A stretch of 64,000 nucleotides of DNA from Solirubrobacterales bacterium. GTDB taxonomy: Bacteria; Actinomycetota; Thermoleophilia; Solirubrobacterales; 70-9. Positions 1 through 8,684 of this stretch are shown piece by piece. Made by a program: the position numbers and the translations under genes. The stretch is taken from NCBI GenBank assembly GCA_021155855.1, contig JAJNAZ010000008.1:1-64000 (forward strand), given 5' to 3'. The notes under the pieces were generated by a model. The model was not told where the DNA came from, searched no databases, and saw only the letters and a program-made list of their open reading frames with translations. Each line of letters starts with the position of its first letter. Position 1 is the stretch's first letter.

Positions 1-222
1 CCTTCCGCTCCGAACAGCAGTGACAACCGCCGTTCTAAGGAGCGTGGCGGAGGCCCTTTCTAGTTCGGGGTCAGCGGCGCCCCGTCATGACATTCCATGC
101 AAAGCGACATTGTCCGAGGCGCGAATCAGACGGTGCTCGGGTGGCAAAACGCCCGGTGAGCGTCAAACTTCCAGGAGCCGAAGTCCGCCGGCAAGGTCGG
201 CGGAACGCCTCGGCTCGATCTC

Positions 223-516
223 ATGAGCTACATCGACGAAATCGCTAATGCCATACAGGAGCGGGTTGATTCCAACCGACTTCCCGAGAAGCCCGAGGTA
301 ACCGGGCTCTTTCGGCTCTATGCCCTGCTCGTCTTGACTACTGGGGAGGAGACGACCAGGGAGAACGTGCACGACGCCTGGGCAGTCTGGATGCTCGGAC
401 GAGACGCTGACCACAGGTCCATCGAACCGTTCGACGAGCTCGACCCTTCCACACAATCGGAGGATGAGCCTTTCCGCCGAGCCATCATTCAGGTCGCAAG
501 AACACGGCGTGCCTGA
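223..516 (+). CDS. small conserved hypothetical protein (DUF7701-like)
   Basis: 97-residue acidic soluble protein with no signal peptide or membrane segment. The central stretch LFRLYALLVLTTG followed by an HDAWAVWM helix and a PFDELDPS motif resembles, from memory, a short actinobacterial family of unknown function (DUF7701), whose members are about this length and often sit in accessory DNA. It stands alone in a gene-poor region, with weak Shine-Dalgarno context before the ATG. The function is not known. The family assignment is recalled, not searched. Confidence 0.6.
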   Translation: MSYIDEIANAIQERVDSNRLPEKPEVTGLFRLYALLVLTTGEETTRENVHDAWAVWMLGRDADHRSIEPFDELDPSTQSEDEPFRRAIIQVARTRRA

Positions 517-713
517 GCCGATCTCAGATCGGATCGTCCGCCGTCGATTGCGACGTTCAGGGTGGGTGGTCAGCTATACCGCTGGAGTGGAGGCGACGGC
601 ACTCCTGGAGCAGGACGATGTCGTAACGCTGCTCGGCGAGACCTTCTTCACCGGCGGCCAAGGATCTCCCATGGGCAAGGACACGGTTCAGGCTGGGCCG
701 GAACGTCGCTGAG

Positions 714-1988
714 TCAGCGGTCGGCGAAGCGGGCGAGCGCGACTCGAGTGTCACGACCTCCGATCCCGCCGATGAAGAGGTTGCGACCGCGGGCTCGGCC
801 GGCGGCGACGATCTTGTCGTCCTGGAGGGCGACCCCGAGCGCGGCGTCCTCTCCGCCGAGGTCCTCGATCGCGAAGCCGTCGGCGCCGAAGCGGCGATCG
901 AGCTTGCCGCTCTTCTTCAGTCGCGCGACCGCGAAATGCTTCCCACGGCGCCCGGCGGTGCCGCAGAGCACGAGCGATCCGTTCGGTCGCACCGCAAGAC
1001 CCTCGGCGGAAAAGCGCTTGGCGCGACCGAACTCGAAGGTCCCGCGGTCCGCGAACGAGGCGTCGAGCGCACCGTCGCCCTCGAACCGGGCGATCGTCCT
1101 ACCGCCAGCGGCGACGAGCCTGCCCGCCGAGTCCAGGGCCAGCTCGGTCACCCCCGAGCCCGGGGCCTTCGCCAAGCCGTCCCTGCCGAAGGTGGTGTCG
1201 ATGGTTCCGTCGGAACTGAAGCGGATCAGTCCGAACTTGTGCGCTCCAAGCGCATCTGAGTCGACGACGGCCACAATCTTGCCGTCCTCCGCGAGCACCG
1301 CGTGCGCCACCCTCGCTTTGGCGCCGAGATCGTGGGTCGCCACACCGTCCACGGCGAATCCGGAGTCGAGGGCGCCGTCGGCGTTGAACCTGGCCACCGC
1401 GACGCTCTGCCGGGCCGGCCCGACGACGTAGAAGTCCCCGTCGGCGACCGGCAGCACGGCGGTCGCCTCCTCGAGCCCATCCGGGTTCGTGTTCAACGTG
1501 CCGTCGCCGGCCAAGGAATGGTCGAACGTGCCGTCCGCGTTCAGGCGGGCGATCCCGGCTCCGGCCTCGAAGTCGGCGACCACGGTCGTCCCGCCGACCA
1601 AGATCTTGCCCTCGTCTGTGATTGCGAGATCGTGAGGAAGCTCCCAGACATAGTCCTCGCCGAAGTCGAAGACGTTGGCGCCGTTCGCGCCGAAGCCCTG
1701 GTCGAGCTTTCCCCGCGCCGTGTAGCCGACTATGGCGAAGTCGGCGTCCGTGTCCTCGCCGAGACCGTCGAAGCCGACGCCGGCAACGACAAGCCCCCCG
1801 TTCGGCATGACCGCCACCCTGGCCGCCCCGGATCCGGTCTTGTCCACCTGGGTCAGGGTCACGCCCCGCTTGCCGAAGCTCCGGTCGAGATCGCCGGACG
1901 CAGCGCTTGCGATCAGCGGGGCGCCGAGGGCAGCTGCGCAGCCGGCGGCAACGACCACCGCTCGCAGAGGTGCCTGCCGAATCCCCAC
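714..1988 (-). CDS. secreted delta-60 repeat protein
   Basis: 424 residues with an N-terminal signal peptide (hydrophobic core about 9-29, cleavage near ASA). The rest is a chain of delta-60 repeats, each with the signature LDxxFGxxG at about residues 34, 95, 155, 207, 263, 308 and 363, followed by a DGKIVVAG-type strand. The family forms beta-propeller-like extracellular or periplasmic domains of unknown ligand. Repeat spacing of about 50-60 residues fits the family and suggests a seven-unit array, possibly one closed propeller. There is no catalytic domain or C-terminal anchor. It is probably monocistronic. Confidence 0.85.
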   Translation of the reverse strand: MGIRQAPLRAVVVAAGCAAALGAPLIASAASGDLDRSFGKRGVTLTQVDKTGSGAARVAVMPNGGLVVAGVGFDGLGEDTDADFAIVGYTARGKLDQGFGANGANVFDFGEDYVWELPHDLAITDEGKILVGGTTVVADFEAGAGIARLNADGTFDHSLAGDGTLNTNPDGLEEATAVLPVADGDFYVVGPARQSVAVARFNADGALDSGFAVDGVATHDLGAKARVAHAVLAEDGKIVAVVDSDALGAHKFGLIRFSSDGTIDTTFGRDGLAKAPGSGVTELALDSAGRLVAAGGRTIARFEGDGALDASFADRGTFEFGRAKRFSAEGLAVRPNGSLVLCGTAGRRGKHFAVARLKKSGKLDRRFGADGFAIEDLGGEDAALGVALQDDKIVAAGRARGRNLFIGGIGGRDTRVALARFADR

Positions 1989-2675
1989 AGCGAGGATTAT
2001 GCACCCGTCGGCTGGGGGCGAGCGGTCGCTGTTCGAATCCAGTCGCCCCGACTATCGGAAAGGCCGCGTCTGAACGCGGCATCAGGCGTCGCCCTCTCAG
2101 CCGATCACGAGCAGATGGGCCCCGTGGTGGTACCGGCCGCCGATTGAGTGCCCGGAGACGTCAGGATCGCCCCGCCGAACGGGTCCGCCGACGCAACCCG
2201 CGCCGGTTCGTTCGCAGCCGCCGAGAACAGCTCCCTCCGCCGGGCTCGCCCGACGAGCACATCCTCGGAGCGATCCATCACTCCTTCGAGAGGCACCGCG
2301 CCGAGGTCGAGGCAGTCACCGCATGGAACTTTCAGCCTTCCTGCGCGGACGCTCGCGGAACGCAGGCTCCGTGATTGGCGCAGGCCGATTCTCGTGCCCG
2401 ATCTCAGGCCATGGCTAACAACCTGCAGTGCAAGAGCAACGATCCTCCGCCAGCTGTCTGCACTGGTCTTCCTTGTTGCCCTGAACCACTTCGGGCCGCC
2501 GACGTCTAGGGCGTTTTCCAACCGCCACCGGAGACTTCTTAGAGACCGGCTCCTCACTCACCGTCGCACTAACTGGCGCGCGCCGGTGCAACTTCACGCC
2601 GCTGTCGTCGTCCCGCTAGCCGCGGGTGCCTTGGGTTCCGCGGGGTCCGGTGACGAAGGCGGCGTCGTAACGGCG
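1989..2675. other. gene-poor interval
   Basis: About 690 bases with no open frame that looks like protein. The ORFs here are arginine- and serine-rich GC shadows. It holds the tRNA 3' fragment and, at 2063-2080, a perfect 7-bp hairpin (GCCGCGT / ACGCGGC around CTGA) with no T-run after it. Confidence 0.6.
2022..2052 (+). repeat. 3' fragment of a tRNA gene (possible att relic)
   Basis: The stretch ending TTCGAATCCAGTCGCCCCGA has the T-loop, 3' T-stem strand and 3' acceptor strand of a tRNA, most like tRNA-Pro. No anticodon or D-arm precedes it. One G is missing from the 5' T-stem strand (GCTG instead of GCTGG), so it could not fold correctly. Such 3' tRNA pieces are typical leftovers of integration at tRNA genes. 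The source element is not recognisable here. Confidence 0.5.
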
Positions 2676-3005
2676 TCAGTCCCGGCGCCCTTCGCGAAAG
2701 GTCCACACCTGCGCCCAGCGTCGGTCGAACGGAGCCCCGCTGCCTCTTCCTCGGCCTCGCTCGTGGACGACAACAACACTCGATCCCGCGTCGATCAACT
2801 CGTCAGCATCGAGGCTGTACTCATCCCAGGTTCCCCAGTAGCGACGAGACGCTTCGATAACCGAATCGCGCCCGACGTAGACGCCGTGTATGTCCGGAGG
2901 CGGGTCCCTGCCCAGGTCCCAGACCACGTCTTCGTCGAGCAGCGCCCAGAACGCTTCGACGCTCTCGATCCCGCGACGTACCATCTCGACGTTCTCCTGC
3001 GACAT
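2676..3005 (-). CDS. NTF2/SnoaL-like protein, short at the C-terminus
   Basis: 109 residues from the ATG of MSQENVEMVRRGIE, the standard opening of a large actinobacterial SnoaL-like (nuclear transport factor 2 fold) family; a farther upstream ATG would add 11 unconserved residues. The expected pattern is visible: an EDVVWDLG strand, GRDSVIEASRRYW and ending VWTFREGRRD. Typical members continue for another 20-30 residues after FRDG, so the last strand and helix are missing. The substrate is unknown, since the fold serves both enzymes and binding proteins. The early stop could be true truncation or a frameshift. I found no convincing continuation in another frame. Confidence 0.65.
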   Translation of the reverse strand: MSQENVEMVRRGIESVEAFWALLDEDVVWDLGRDPPPDIHGVYVGRDSVIEASRRYWGTWDEYSLDADELIDAGSSVVVVHERGRGRGSGAPFDRRWAQVWTFREGRRD

Positions 3006-3156
3006 CGCGCGCTCAGTATCGCGCCTGGAGCACGGCATTTTCGCGCGGCGCAGTAAGCCGGTGAACCGACAGCCCAGCCCAAAAAAACGACATAGCCGAG
3101 CGGCGAGCCGGACCTACTCTCTGGCTCCCGCTTCGGCGACTATGACGATGACGGCG

Positions 3157-3438
3157 TCAGTCGTTACAGGTGTTCGGCAACACCGCGTCGGGGATCAAAC
3201 CGGCCTGCCCGGCCTGGACGGTATCACCGAGCCCAGGGCGCCCACTCGGGTCCTGAGCGAAGCTGACGACTGCGGCCCCGAACGCGCCGGGGGACGGCTG
3301 GTTGGTCGCGAGGGCCGACAAGCTCTCACCGACGCAGCCCTGGTTGGCGGGCTTGGCGGCGCCGGCGACACTCCCGGAGCCGAGGCTGACGCCAGCGGTG
3401 ACCATCACAGCCACCGCCGCAATACGAATCCTGCGCAT
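3157..3438 (-). CDS. small secreted protein
   Basis: 93 residues from MRRIRIAAV; this ATG is preferred over one 36 bases upstream because a strong GAGGAGG ribosome-binding site sits just before it and the signal peptide begins there. Signal peptide about 1-28 (ends AGAA). The mature part is about 65 residues with two cysteines (CVGESLSAL and a C-terminal NTCND) that could form one disulfide, and is rich in Gly, Ala and Pro. I do not recognise a characterised family. Similar short secreted proteins are common in actinobacteria. Confidence 0.7.
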   Translation of the reverse strand: MRRIRIAAVAVMVTAGVSLGSGSVAGAAKPANQGCVGESLSALATNQPSPGAFGAAVVSFAQDPSGRPGLGDTVQAGQAGLIPDAVLPNTCND

Positions 3439-3743
3439 GATTCCCTCCTCCTCTTCGCCGCTTTCAGTGCGCAATTCTCTCGCCTGGCAAGCCGCAGGTC
3501 AAGGCGTGCAACCGCCGCGGGCCCCTCCACTCCGGCCCGAGATAGCCCGGACCGGCTTTTTGGGAGTCGCGCGCTTAAGACCGTAACCCGCTTCACCTCG
3601 CCGAGGCGCTGGCGGACTAAGGCGGTCGGATACGACCTCCTTCGCGGGTGCATCGAGCGCCTTCCGGTCGGACCCGACCTGCTCAATGACCATTCGGTCG
3701 GCGGGTAGAGGATCGCGGGCGACGCCGACCTGGGAGACAACAC

Positions 3744-4142
3744 ATGCTCATAGCAGAAGCCGACTTCCCTTTCCTCGAATTCCTTTGGGCGATGATCGTC
3801 TTCTTCGCCTGGGTGGCGTGGATCTGGATCGCAATCACGTGCTTCATGGACATCTTTCGCCGTCACGACATCGGCGGCGGGCACAAGGCCGCCTGGGTCG
3901 TGTTCATCATCGTGATCCCGTTCCTCGGCGTGCTCGCCTATCTGATCTCCCAGCACGACGCGATGCGCGACCGAAGCATCGAAAAGGCCAAGAGCCAACA
4001 GGCCGCCATGGACGAGTACGTGCGCCAGACCGCCGGCGGCTCGGCGAGCGAGATCGCCAAGGCGAAGGAACTGCTCGACTCCGGAGCGATCACCCGGGCG
4101 GAGTTCGATTCGATCAAGGCCAAGGCGCTTTCCTTGCCTTGA
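3744..4142 (+). CDS. membrane protein with PLDc_N and SHOCT domains
   Basis: 132 residues. Two membrane segments (about 10-36 and 50-69) joined by a short loop containing FMDIFRRHDIGG match the phospholipase-D-nuclease N-terminal (PLDc_N) membrane module. Residues about 100-130 (AKELLDSGAITRAEFDSIKAK) are a SHOCT domain, a short oligomerisation motif. The combination is common in actinobacteria as a stand-alone membrane protein; no nuclease domain is present. GGAGA precedes the ATG at good spacing. Function unknown, possibly envelope-associated. Confidence 0.85.
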   Translation: MLIAEADFPFLEFLWAMIVFFAWVAWIWIAITCFMDIFRRHDIGGGHKAAWVVFIIVIPFLGVLAYLISQHDAMRDRSIEKAKSQQAAMDEYVRQTAGGSASEIAKAKELLDSGAITRAEFDSIKAKALSLP

Positions 4143-4175
4143 CCTTGGCTTTGCGCTGCTCGGGCGTAAGCGGTG

Positions 4176-4313
4176 ATGTACCGCGAGCAGGTCGAGCGGC
4201 CCTCTTTCGAGTTGCAGACCCTCCGCAACCTCGCGGAGTCGCGCATCCAGTGCCAGGACGGCGAGACCGTCGAGTGCGTGATCCAGCGAGTCCCGATCGA
4301 GGAGGAGGTCTGA
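4176..4313 (+). CDS. 45-aa ORF upstream of integrase relic
   Basis: Short frame starting MYREQVERPSFELQT and ending VPIEEEV, with its TGA one base before the integrase ATG. It overlaps the integrase ribosome-binding site (GGAGGAGG), so the two were probably translationally coupled. The position and size fit a small excisionase-like or accessory gene of an integrative element, but the sequence shows no motif that proves this. Confidence 0.4.
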   Translation: MYREQVERPSFELQTLRNLAESRIQCQDGETVECVIQRVPIEEEV

Positions 4314-4314
4314 G

Positions 4315-4805
4315 ATGCCCGCGATCCAGAGGGGCCAGGCGTACAAGCTCGGCCCGGGCAAGTGGGGCCTACGCTAGTACGACCAGGGCGGCCGCCGCCG
4401 CCGCAAGAGCCCGTTCCCGTCGAAGTCGGCCGCGCTCGCCCACCACCGCGAGGTGATCGAGTGGACGCCCTGCCGGCGCGACTCGACACCGGGCTCCCGT
4501 TCCCGACCTCGTGTGGTGGACTGATCAACCTCGACAAGTTCCGCCGCCGCGAGTGGGCGCCGGCGGTCGCCGCGGCTGCGATCGCTCGCCCGGCGCGCAT
4601 CTACGACCTCCGGAGCACGTTCGCCTCGCGGGCGCTCGCGGCGGGCGCTCCGGTGTTCGAGCTGGCGAGGGTGATGGGGACGTCGATCGAGATGATCGAG
4701 CGCCACTACGGGACGTTGCTCGACGGTTCCGCCGCCGGATTCGCCGAGCGGCTCGACGCGCTCGATCGCGGTCGTGGCGCCGTGGGCAAGGAGGAGGGAC
4801 GGTGA
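4315..4805 (+). pseudogene. tyrosine recombinase (integrase) remnant
   Basis: Two pieces of one phage-type integrase. The 5' piece (ATG at 4315 after a GGAGGAGG site) reads MPAIQRGQAYKLGPGKWGLR, stops at TAG 4375-4377, and continues in frame as YDQGGRRRRKSPFPSKSAAL, the usual arm-DNA-binding N-terminus. The 3' piece, in another frame from about 4462, is the catalytic C-terminus: YDLRSTFASRALAAG, ELARVMGTSIEMI and ERHYGTLL with the nucleophilic Tyr. Family members are about 350-400 residues, so roughly 200 central residues are lost, along with one nonsense codon and a frame change. It cannot be active. The conserved box II HxxR reads YDLR here. Confidence 0.8.
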
Positions 4806-4896
4806 TCACATCGCGGATCACCCGCGTCTCGGGGGCGCAACTCGCCCCGAGGCGCAGGGTTAACCGCTACGACCAAGACGGATGGAGGTAAGAAAC

Positions 4897-5343
4897 GTGC
4901 GAAAGAAGTTCATGGGCGCCGGGTGCGTCGCGGCCCTTTGCGTGGCGCTGGCGATTCCGCTTACGGCCAGTGGGGCCACGGTGGTCTCGGGCCACCTAAA
5001 CGCCGGGCAAATCGTCAATCCGAACGGCGGCGATCGCGGAGCTAGCGGGGATGTCACGCTGAGGGTGAATCGCGCCAAGAAGCGAATCTGTTACGAGATC
5101 ACCTACCGCAACCTCGAAGACGTCACCGGTGCGCACCTGCATAAGGGCGACAGGGGTGAGATCGGTCGCGAGATTCTCAGCTTGTTCGAGGGCGACGAGG
5201 CGAGCCCGGTGAGCGGCTGCGTGCGCGACGTGCGCAAGCGGATCGTCAAGCGCCTGAAGCGCAAGCCGGAAGCGCATTACGTCGACATCGACACCAAGGC
5301 CTATCCTGACGGAGCCATTCGCGGGCAGCTGCACCGCAATTAG
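4897..5343 (+). CDS. secreted CHRD-domain protein
   Basis: 148 residues from a GTG at 4897; the ATG 15 bases upstream lies inside the GGAGG ribosome-binding site, so the GTG is the credible start. Signal peptide about 1-28 (ends ASGA). The mature protein is one CHRD domain: a beta-rich fold with GAHLHKGDRGEIG in the middle and DGAIRGQLH at the end. CHRD is the chordin-derived domain, widespread in bacterial secreted proteins of unknown ligand. Two cysteines may pair. It lies between an integrase relic and tRNA-Arg and is followed by a good hairpin terminator. Confidence 0.85.
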   Translation: MRKKFMGAGCVAALCVALAIPLTASGATVVSGHLNAGQIVNPNGGDRGASGDVTLRVNRAKKRICYEITYRNLEDVTGAHLHKGDRGEIGREILSLFEGDEASPVSGCVRDVRKRIVKRLKRKPEAHYVDIDTKAYPDGAIRGQLHRN

Positions 5344-5389
5344 GCCGCGGCGGGTGCCGCCTTGCGCGGAGCCAAGCTCAGGACGGACG

Positions 5390-5425
5390 AGAGGGCGTCG
5401 CATCGAGCGGCGCCCTCTGTTTGCT
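5390..5425 (+). terminator. rho-independent terminator after CHRD gene
   Basis: Perfect 8-bp inverted repeat AGAGGGCG (5390-5397) / CGCCCTCT (5411-5418), 13-base loop, followed by GTTTGCTT. It lies 46 bases after the CHRD stop codon. Confidence 0.6.
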
Positions 5426-5542
5426 TGGGTAGCTACGCGTGTCCACCGCGAGGCCGTTTGGGCCACGATCGGGCCACGTCTTTCCCGATGAGCACCAGCG
5501 CGCCGTCGGCGGCCTCCGGTGATTTGCAGGGATTTCGTGGAG

Positions 5543-5616
5543 CGGGCCCGACAGGATTCGAACCTGTGACCTTCGGTTTCGTAGACCGACGCTCTATCCG
5601 GCTGAGCTACGGGCCC
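5543..5616 (-). tRNA. tRNA-Arg (anticodon ACG)
   Basis: On the minus strand the sequence folds as a standard cloverleaf: acceptor GGGCCCG / CGGGCCC, anticodon loop CTACGAA giving ACG, T-arm ACAGG-TTCGAAT-CCTGT, discriminator G, no encoded CCA. ACG (read as ICG) decodes CGU/CGC/CGA. Its 3' end faces the integrase relic, the orientation expected if the lost element used this gene as its target. Confidence 0.95.
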
Positions 5617-6302
5617 TGAGTGCCCGGGGGACCGGCCCGGGAGCTAGCGATTGTAGGAGCTGCTTCGCGAGGCGGGCTCCTCGGGTCGTCGGATGTAGCG
5701 ACGATCTAGCACCGAACCCGAACAGAGTCGACAGCGGCCGTCGCCCGCTGTCGGGGCAGCACTCGCAAACGTTCCCAGCTGTCGGCATCCGGTGCCGGCG
5801 CTCGCGCTGGGACAGCAGGCGAAATCGGCCTTGCCGGCGTCGCGTAGGCCGGCATGCGAGCCCCGCGAGTTGCACAGCCTCCACAAGCCTCTGGCGAAGT
5901 CGGCCTCAGGAATCAGCGCCTCCAGGAAGCTGCGCGCCTTTGCGTTAGCGCCCTCCCAATTGCCCGGGCCGCCCACTCGTCGCTGCCCTCGGACGCCCTA
6001 TAGCGATGAGTTTGGGGGCTCCCGACCGTCATAGGCGATGAGGCATGCCGCTTCAAGGCGGCAATCCTTTCGTCCCCCTCGAACCCCACACCCACAGTCG
6101 GCCCGGTGCGTGCGCCTACCACACCGCTCTGTTTCTACACCGCGCTGATCGAGGTGAGCCCCCCGATGGCGGACCGCTCCCCCCTCGGCGGGAATAGCAC
6201 TTCGGCCGGTGGGCGCCGTTCGAAGACCCGGTGGAACCCGTTACGCGCGCGGCCAGTGGGACTGAGCCAGATGACAATCCACGCGACCGGAGGGAGCTAC
6301 AG
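5617..6302. other. interval without recognisable genes
   Basis: About 690 bases between tRNA-Arg and the reductase gene. The open frames on both strands have shadow-like composition and no start with a plausible ribosome-binding site. No promoter, tRNA or repeat stands out apart from a weak TGCCGGC / GCCGGCA hairpin near 5830. Confidence 0.55.
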
Positions 6303-6905
6303 ATGAGCAAGCTCGTCGTCACCAGCAACCTGACGCTCGACGGCGTGATGCAGGCGCCGGGCCGATCCGACGAGGACACCCGCGGCGGCTTCGAGCACGG
6401 CGGTTGGGCGCTGCCCTACAACGACGAGGTCATGGGCCGGGTCATGGGGGAGCGAATGGCCGAGGGAGGGCCGCTGCTGCTCGGGCGACGGACCTATGAG
6501 GACCTCTACGGCTTCTGGCCCAACCAGCCGGAAAACCCGTTCACCGAGGTGCTCAACAAAGTCCAGAAGTACGTCGCGTCGACGACGCTCCAGGAGCCGC
6601 TGCCGTGGAGCAACTCCACGCTCCTGAAGGGCGACGCCGCCGAGGCCGTGGCCGAGCTCAAGCAGCGATCGGGCAAGGACATCGGCGTGCTGGGGAGTGG
6701 GGAGCTCGTTCACTCGCTGATGCGCCGTGGTCTCATCGACGATTTCGTGCTGTTGATACACCCGCTGGTTCTCGGTTCGGGGCGCCGCCTCTTCCCCGAC
6801 GGCGCATTCGCTGCCTTGCGCCTCGTCGACTCCGTGACGACGACCACCGGCGTCGTGATCGCTACCTACCGGACGGCCCAACCGACGGCGGAGGGAGGGG
6901 AATGA
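6303..6905 (+). CDS. dihydrofolate reductase family / RibD C-terminal-like reductase
   Basis: 200 residues from MSKLVVTSNLTLDGVMQAPG, the typical opening of the stand-alone RibD-C (DHFR-like) family; the ATG follows GGGAGC and an upstream in-frame ATG lacks one. Landmarks are LLLGRRTYEDL (NADPH-binding region), IGVLGSGELVHSLMRRGLID and HPLVLGSGRRLFPD. The fold binds NADPH, but true DHFR or riboflavin activity is rarely shown for these short proteins, so the substrate is open. The next genes are an ECF sigma factor and its partner, about 110 bases downstream on the same strand; co-regulation is possible but unproven. Confidence 0.85.
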   Translation: MSKLVVTSNLTLDGVMQAPGRSDEDTRGGFEHGGWALPYNDEVMGRVMGERMAEGGPLLLGRRTYEDLYGFWPNQPENPFTEVLNKVQKYVASTTLQEPLPWSNSTLLKGDAAEAVAELKQRSGKDIGVLGSGELVHSLMRRGLIDDFVLLIHPLVLGSGRRLFPDGAFAALRLVDSVTTTTGVVIATYRTAQPTAEGGE

Positions 6906-7012
6906 CCGAACGACTGCGACGAGCCGGTGCGGCTCGACCCGTGCGACAGAAACCGTTCCGGGGGTGCTGGACATGCACTCCCTGACGACCGGGGAGTCGG
7001 CGTGGCGCGACG

Positions 7013-7645
7013 ATGCCCATCCCACGCCCCTTGAGGAGTTGCGCCCTAATCGCCGAGAAATCCACCGTTACCACGCCGGAGAAACGGTTCGCCGAGCTCT
7101 ACGAGACGAGCTTCTCGCGCCTTCTCGGCTACACGGTTCGCCGCACCCAGACCCCTGAGGATGCGGCGGACGCCGCATCGGAGACGTTCCTGATCGCTTG
7201 GCGGCGGCTCGACGACGTGCCGACCGGAGAACCGGCAAGGCTGTGGCTCTACGCGACTGCGCGGCGCGTGCTCGCGAACCAACGCCGCTCGAGTGCGCGG
7301 CGTACGCGGCTTTCCGAGCGCCTGCGGTCCGAGCTCGATGTGGCCGCCGAGGCGCGCGAGCAGAGCTCCGAGGACCTCGACCTCGTGAGGCGAGCAATGG
7401 CCCGCCTGCGCCAAGACGACCGCGAGCTGCTCGGCCTCGTCGCCTGGGAGGGACTCGACCCCGCCGAGCTCGCAACCGTGCTGGGCTGCTCGCGAAACGC
7501 GGCCAAGATCCGCACCCATCGGGCCCGCAAGCGCCTGGCGCGCGAGCTCGCCGGGCTGGAGCAGAAACCGCAGCCCCGCGGCGGACATCCACCCAATGCC
7601 CACCGGGCACGGGCGTCGCTTCGCGAGACAGGAGAGAGACGATGA
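7013..7645 (+). CDS. ECF-type RNA polymerase sigma factor
   Basis: About 210 residues. Region 2 (about 26-95) shows FAELYETSFSRLLGYTVRR, DAADAASETFLIAWRRLDDVP and LYATARRVLANQRRS, the -10-recognising core; region 4 (about 125-180) has LVAWEGLDPAELATVLGCSRNAAKIRTHRARKRL, the -35 helix-turn-helix, in two adjoining pieces. No region 3 or 1.1, hence ECF. The N-terminal 20 residues are poorly conserved, so the real start may be a little downstream. Its TGA overlaps the ATG of the next gene, the usual sigma / anti-sigma arrangement. Confidence 0.85.
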   Translation: MPIPRPLRSCALIAEKSTVTTPEKRFAELYETSFSRLLGYTVRRTQTPEDAADAASETFLIAWRRLDDVPTGEPARLWLYATARRVLANQRRSSARRTRLSERLRSELDVAAEAREQSSEDLDLVRRAMARLRQDDRELLGLVAWEGLDPAELATVLGCSRNAAKIRTHRARKRLARELAGLEQKPQPRGGHPPNAHRARASLRETGERR

Positions 7646-8547
7646 TTTCGAAGCAATCCAGGCGGACCGCCGATCGCGTCGAGCAGCTCTCGCCCCTCAC
7701 CGATCGCGAGCTCGACTCGCTCGCGGCCGGCCCCGAGGCGCGGCTGCTACTCGAGGAGATCATCGCGACCCCGCGCGAGCCGGCGAACTCAACCAGCCGG
7801 CACGGCCGGGCACCGCGAGCGGCCTCGCGACGGCCACGCTCGGGCAGGCTTGCTCTCGCCGCCGGTGTCGCGGCGCTGGCGGCAGCGGTCGTCGTGACCG
7901 CTCCGGGCCTACTGGGCGGCGACTCCGGCACGGCCGCGGCAGGCGTGCGCTTCGAGACCCGCGGCGAATACATCCTCGCCCGCGTCACGGACCCGTTCGC
8001 GGCCGCGGACGAGCTCGACGCGGCCTTTGAGGCCGAGGGCCTCGACATCGGCCTCTCGCTCGCACCCGTCTCGCCCAGCCTCGTCGGAGCCGTCATCTAC
8101 GTCGCTGAGTCGGGGGATCCTCGGCCGATCGAGAGCATCCCCGGCGGTGCCTGCGTGACCGGCGGGGGCAGGTGTCCGATCGGCCTACGGATCCCGCGCG
8201 ACTACTCAGGGCAGGGCGAGATCACGCTCGGCCGCCCCGCCGCACCGGGTGAGGAGTACGTCTCGACCGCTGATGCGTTCGCTCCGGGTGAGGCGCTCCA
8301 CTGCGCCGGCGAGCCCGGCTCGACCGTCGGCGAGCTTCTGCCGGCCCTCGAGGCCAGCTTCGCGGCGGTCGAATGGCGCCGCCGCGGCGGGCAGCCGCTC
8401 GCCACGGCGCCGCCCCGCGACCGTGTCGTCACCCGGGTCACTCCGGTCAGCGTCGACAGCGCGATCGTCTGGACCGGCACCGAACGCGGCGACGCGACCC
8501 GGAACTCCACAGCCGCATACCGAGCCAGCCTCGCCGCGGGCTGCTGA
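7642..8547 (+). CDS. single-pass membrane protein, probable anti-sigma partner
   Basis: 301 residues, start ATG overlapping the sigma-factor stop (ATGA). The N-terminal 65 residues are cytoplasmic and charged (VEQLSPLTDRELDSL), followed by one transmembrane helix at about 68-88 (LALAAGVAALAAAVVV) and an extracytoplasmic domain of about 210 residues with two cysteine pairs (CVTGGGRC; later single Cys). Topology and coupling fit an anti-sigma factor that holds the upstream ECF sigma at the membrane. No zinc-binding HxxxCxxC anti-sigma motif is visible, so this is inferred from context. The outer domain is unknown. Confidence 0.65.
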   Translation: MISKQSRRTADRVEQLSPLTDRELDSLAAGPEARLLLEEIIATPREPANSTSRHGRAPRAASRRPRSGRLALAAGVAALAAAVVVTAPGLLGGDSGTAAAGVRFETRGEYILARVTDPFAAADELDAAFEAEGLDIGLSLAPVSPSLVGAVIYVAESGDPRPIESIPGGACVTGGGRCPIGLRIPRDYSGQGEITLGRPAAPGEEYVSTADAFAPGEALHCAGEPGSTVGELLPALEASFAAVEWRRRGGQPLATAPPRDRVVTRVTPVSVDSAIVWTGTERGDATRNSTAAYRASLAAGC

Positions 8548-8684
8548 AAGCCCCGCGGGAGGCCTTGGCAAGGTTCGAAGGTCCCGGCAAGATCGGGGCC
8601 TCGGCGCTCTGTCCGGCTGAGCTGCGGGCTCTGGAAGGGACTCGTCCCTGGACGGGCCATCGTGGGGCGGGATACGATCGGCGC

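Noticed and set aside
464-712. Possible second small gene after the 97-aa protein
   Set aside because: Starts inside the previous gene without a ribosome-binding site and shows no recognisable pattern.
2063-2080. Perfect 7-bp hairpin as terminator
   Set aside because: No T-run and no gene ending just before it; noted only in the gap description.
2105-2557. 150-codon minus-strand frame in the gene-poor interval
   Set aside because: Arg/Ser-rich composition and no plausible start; looks like GC drift.
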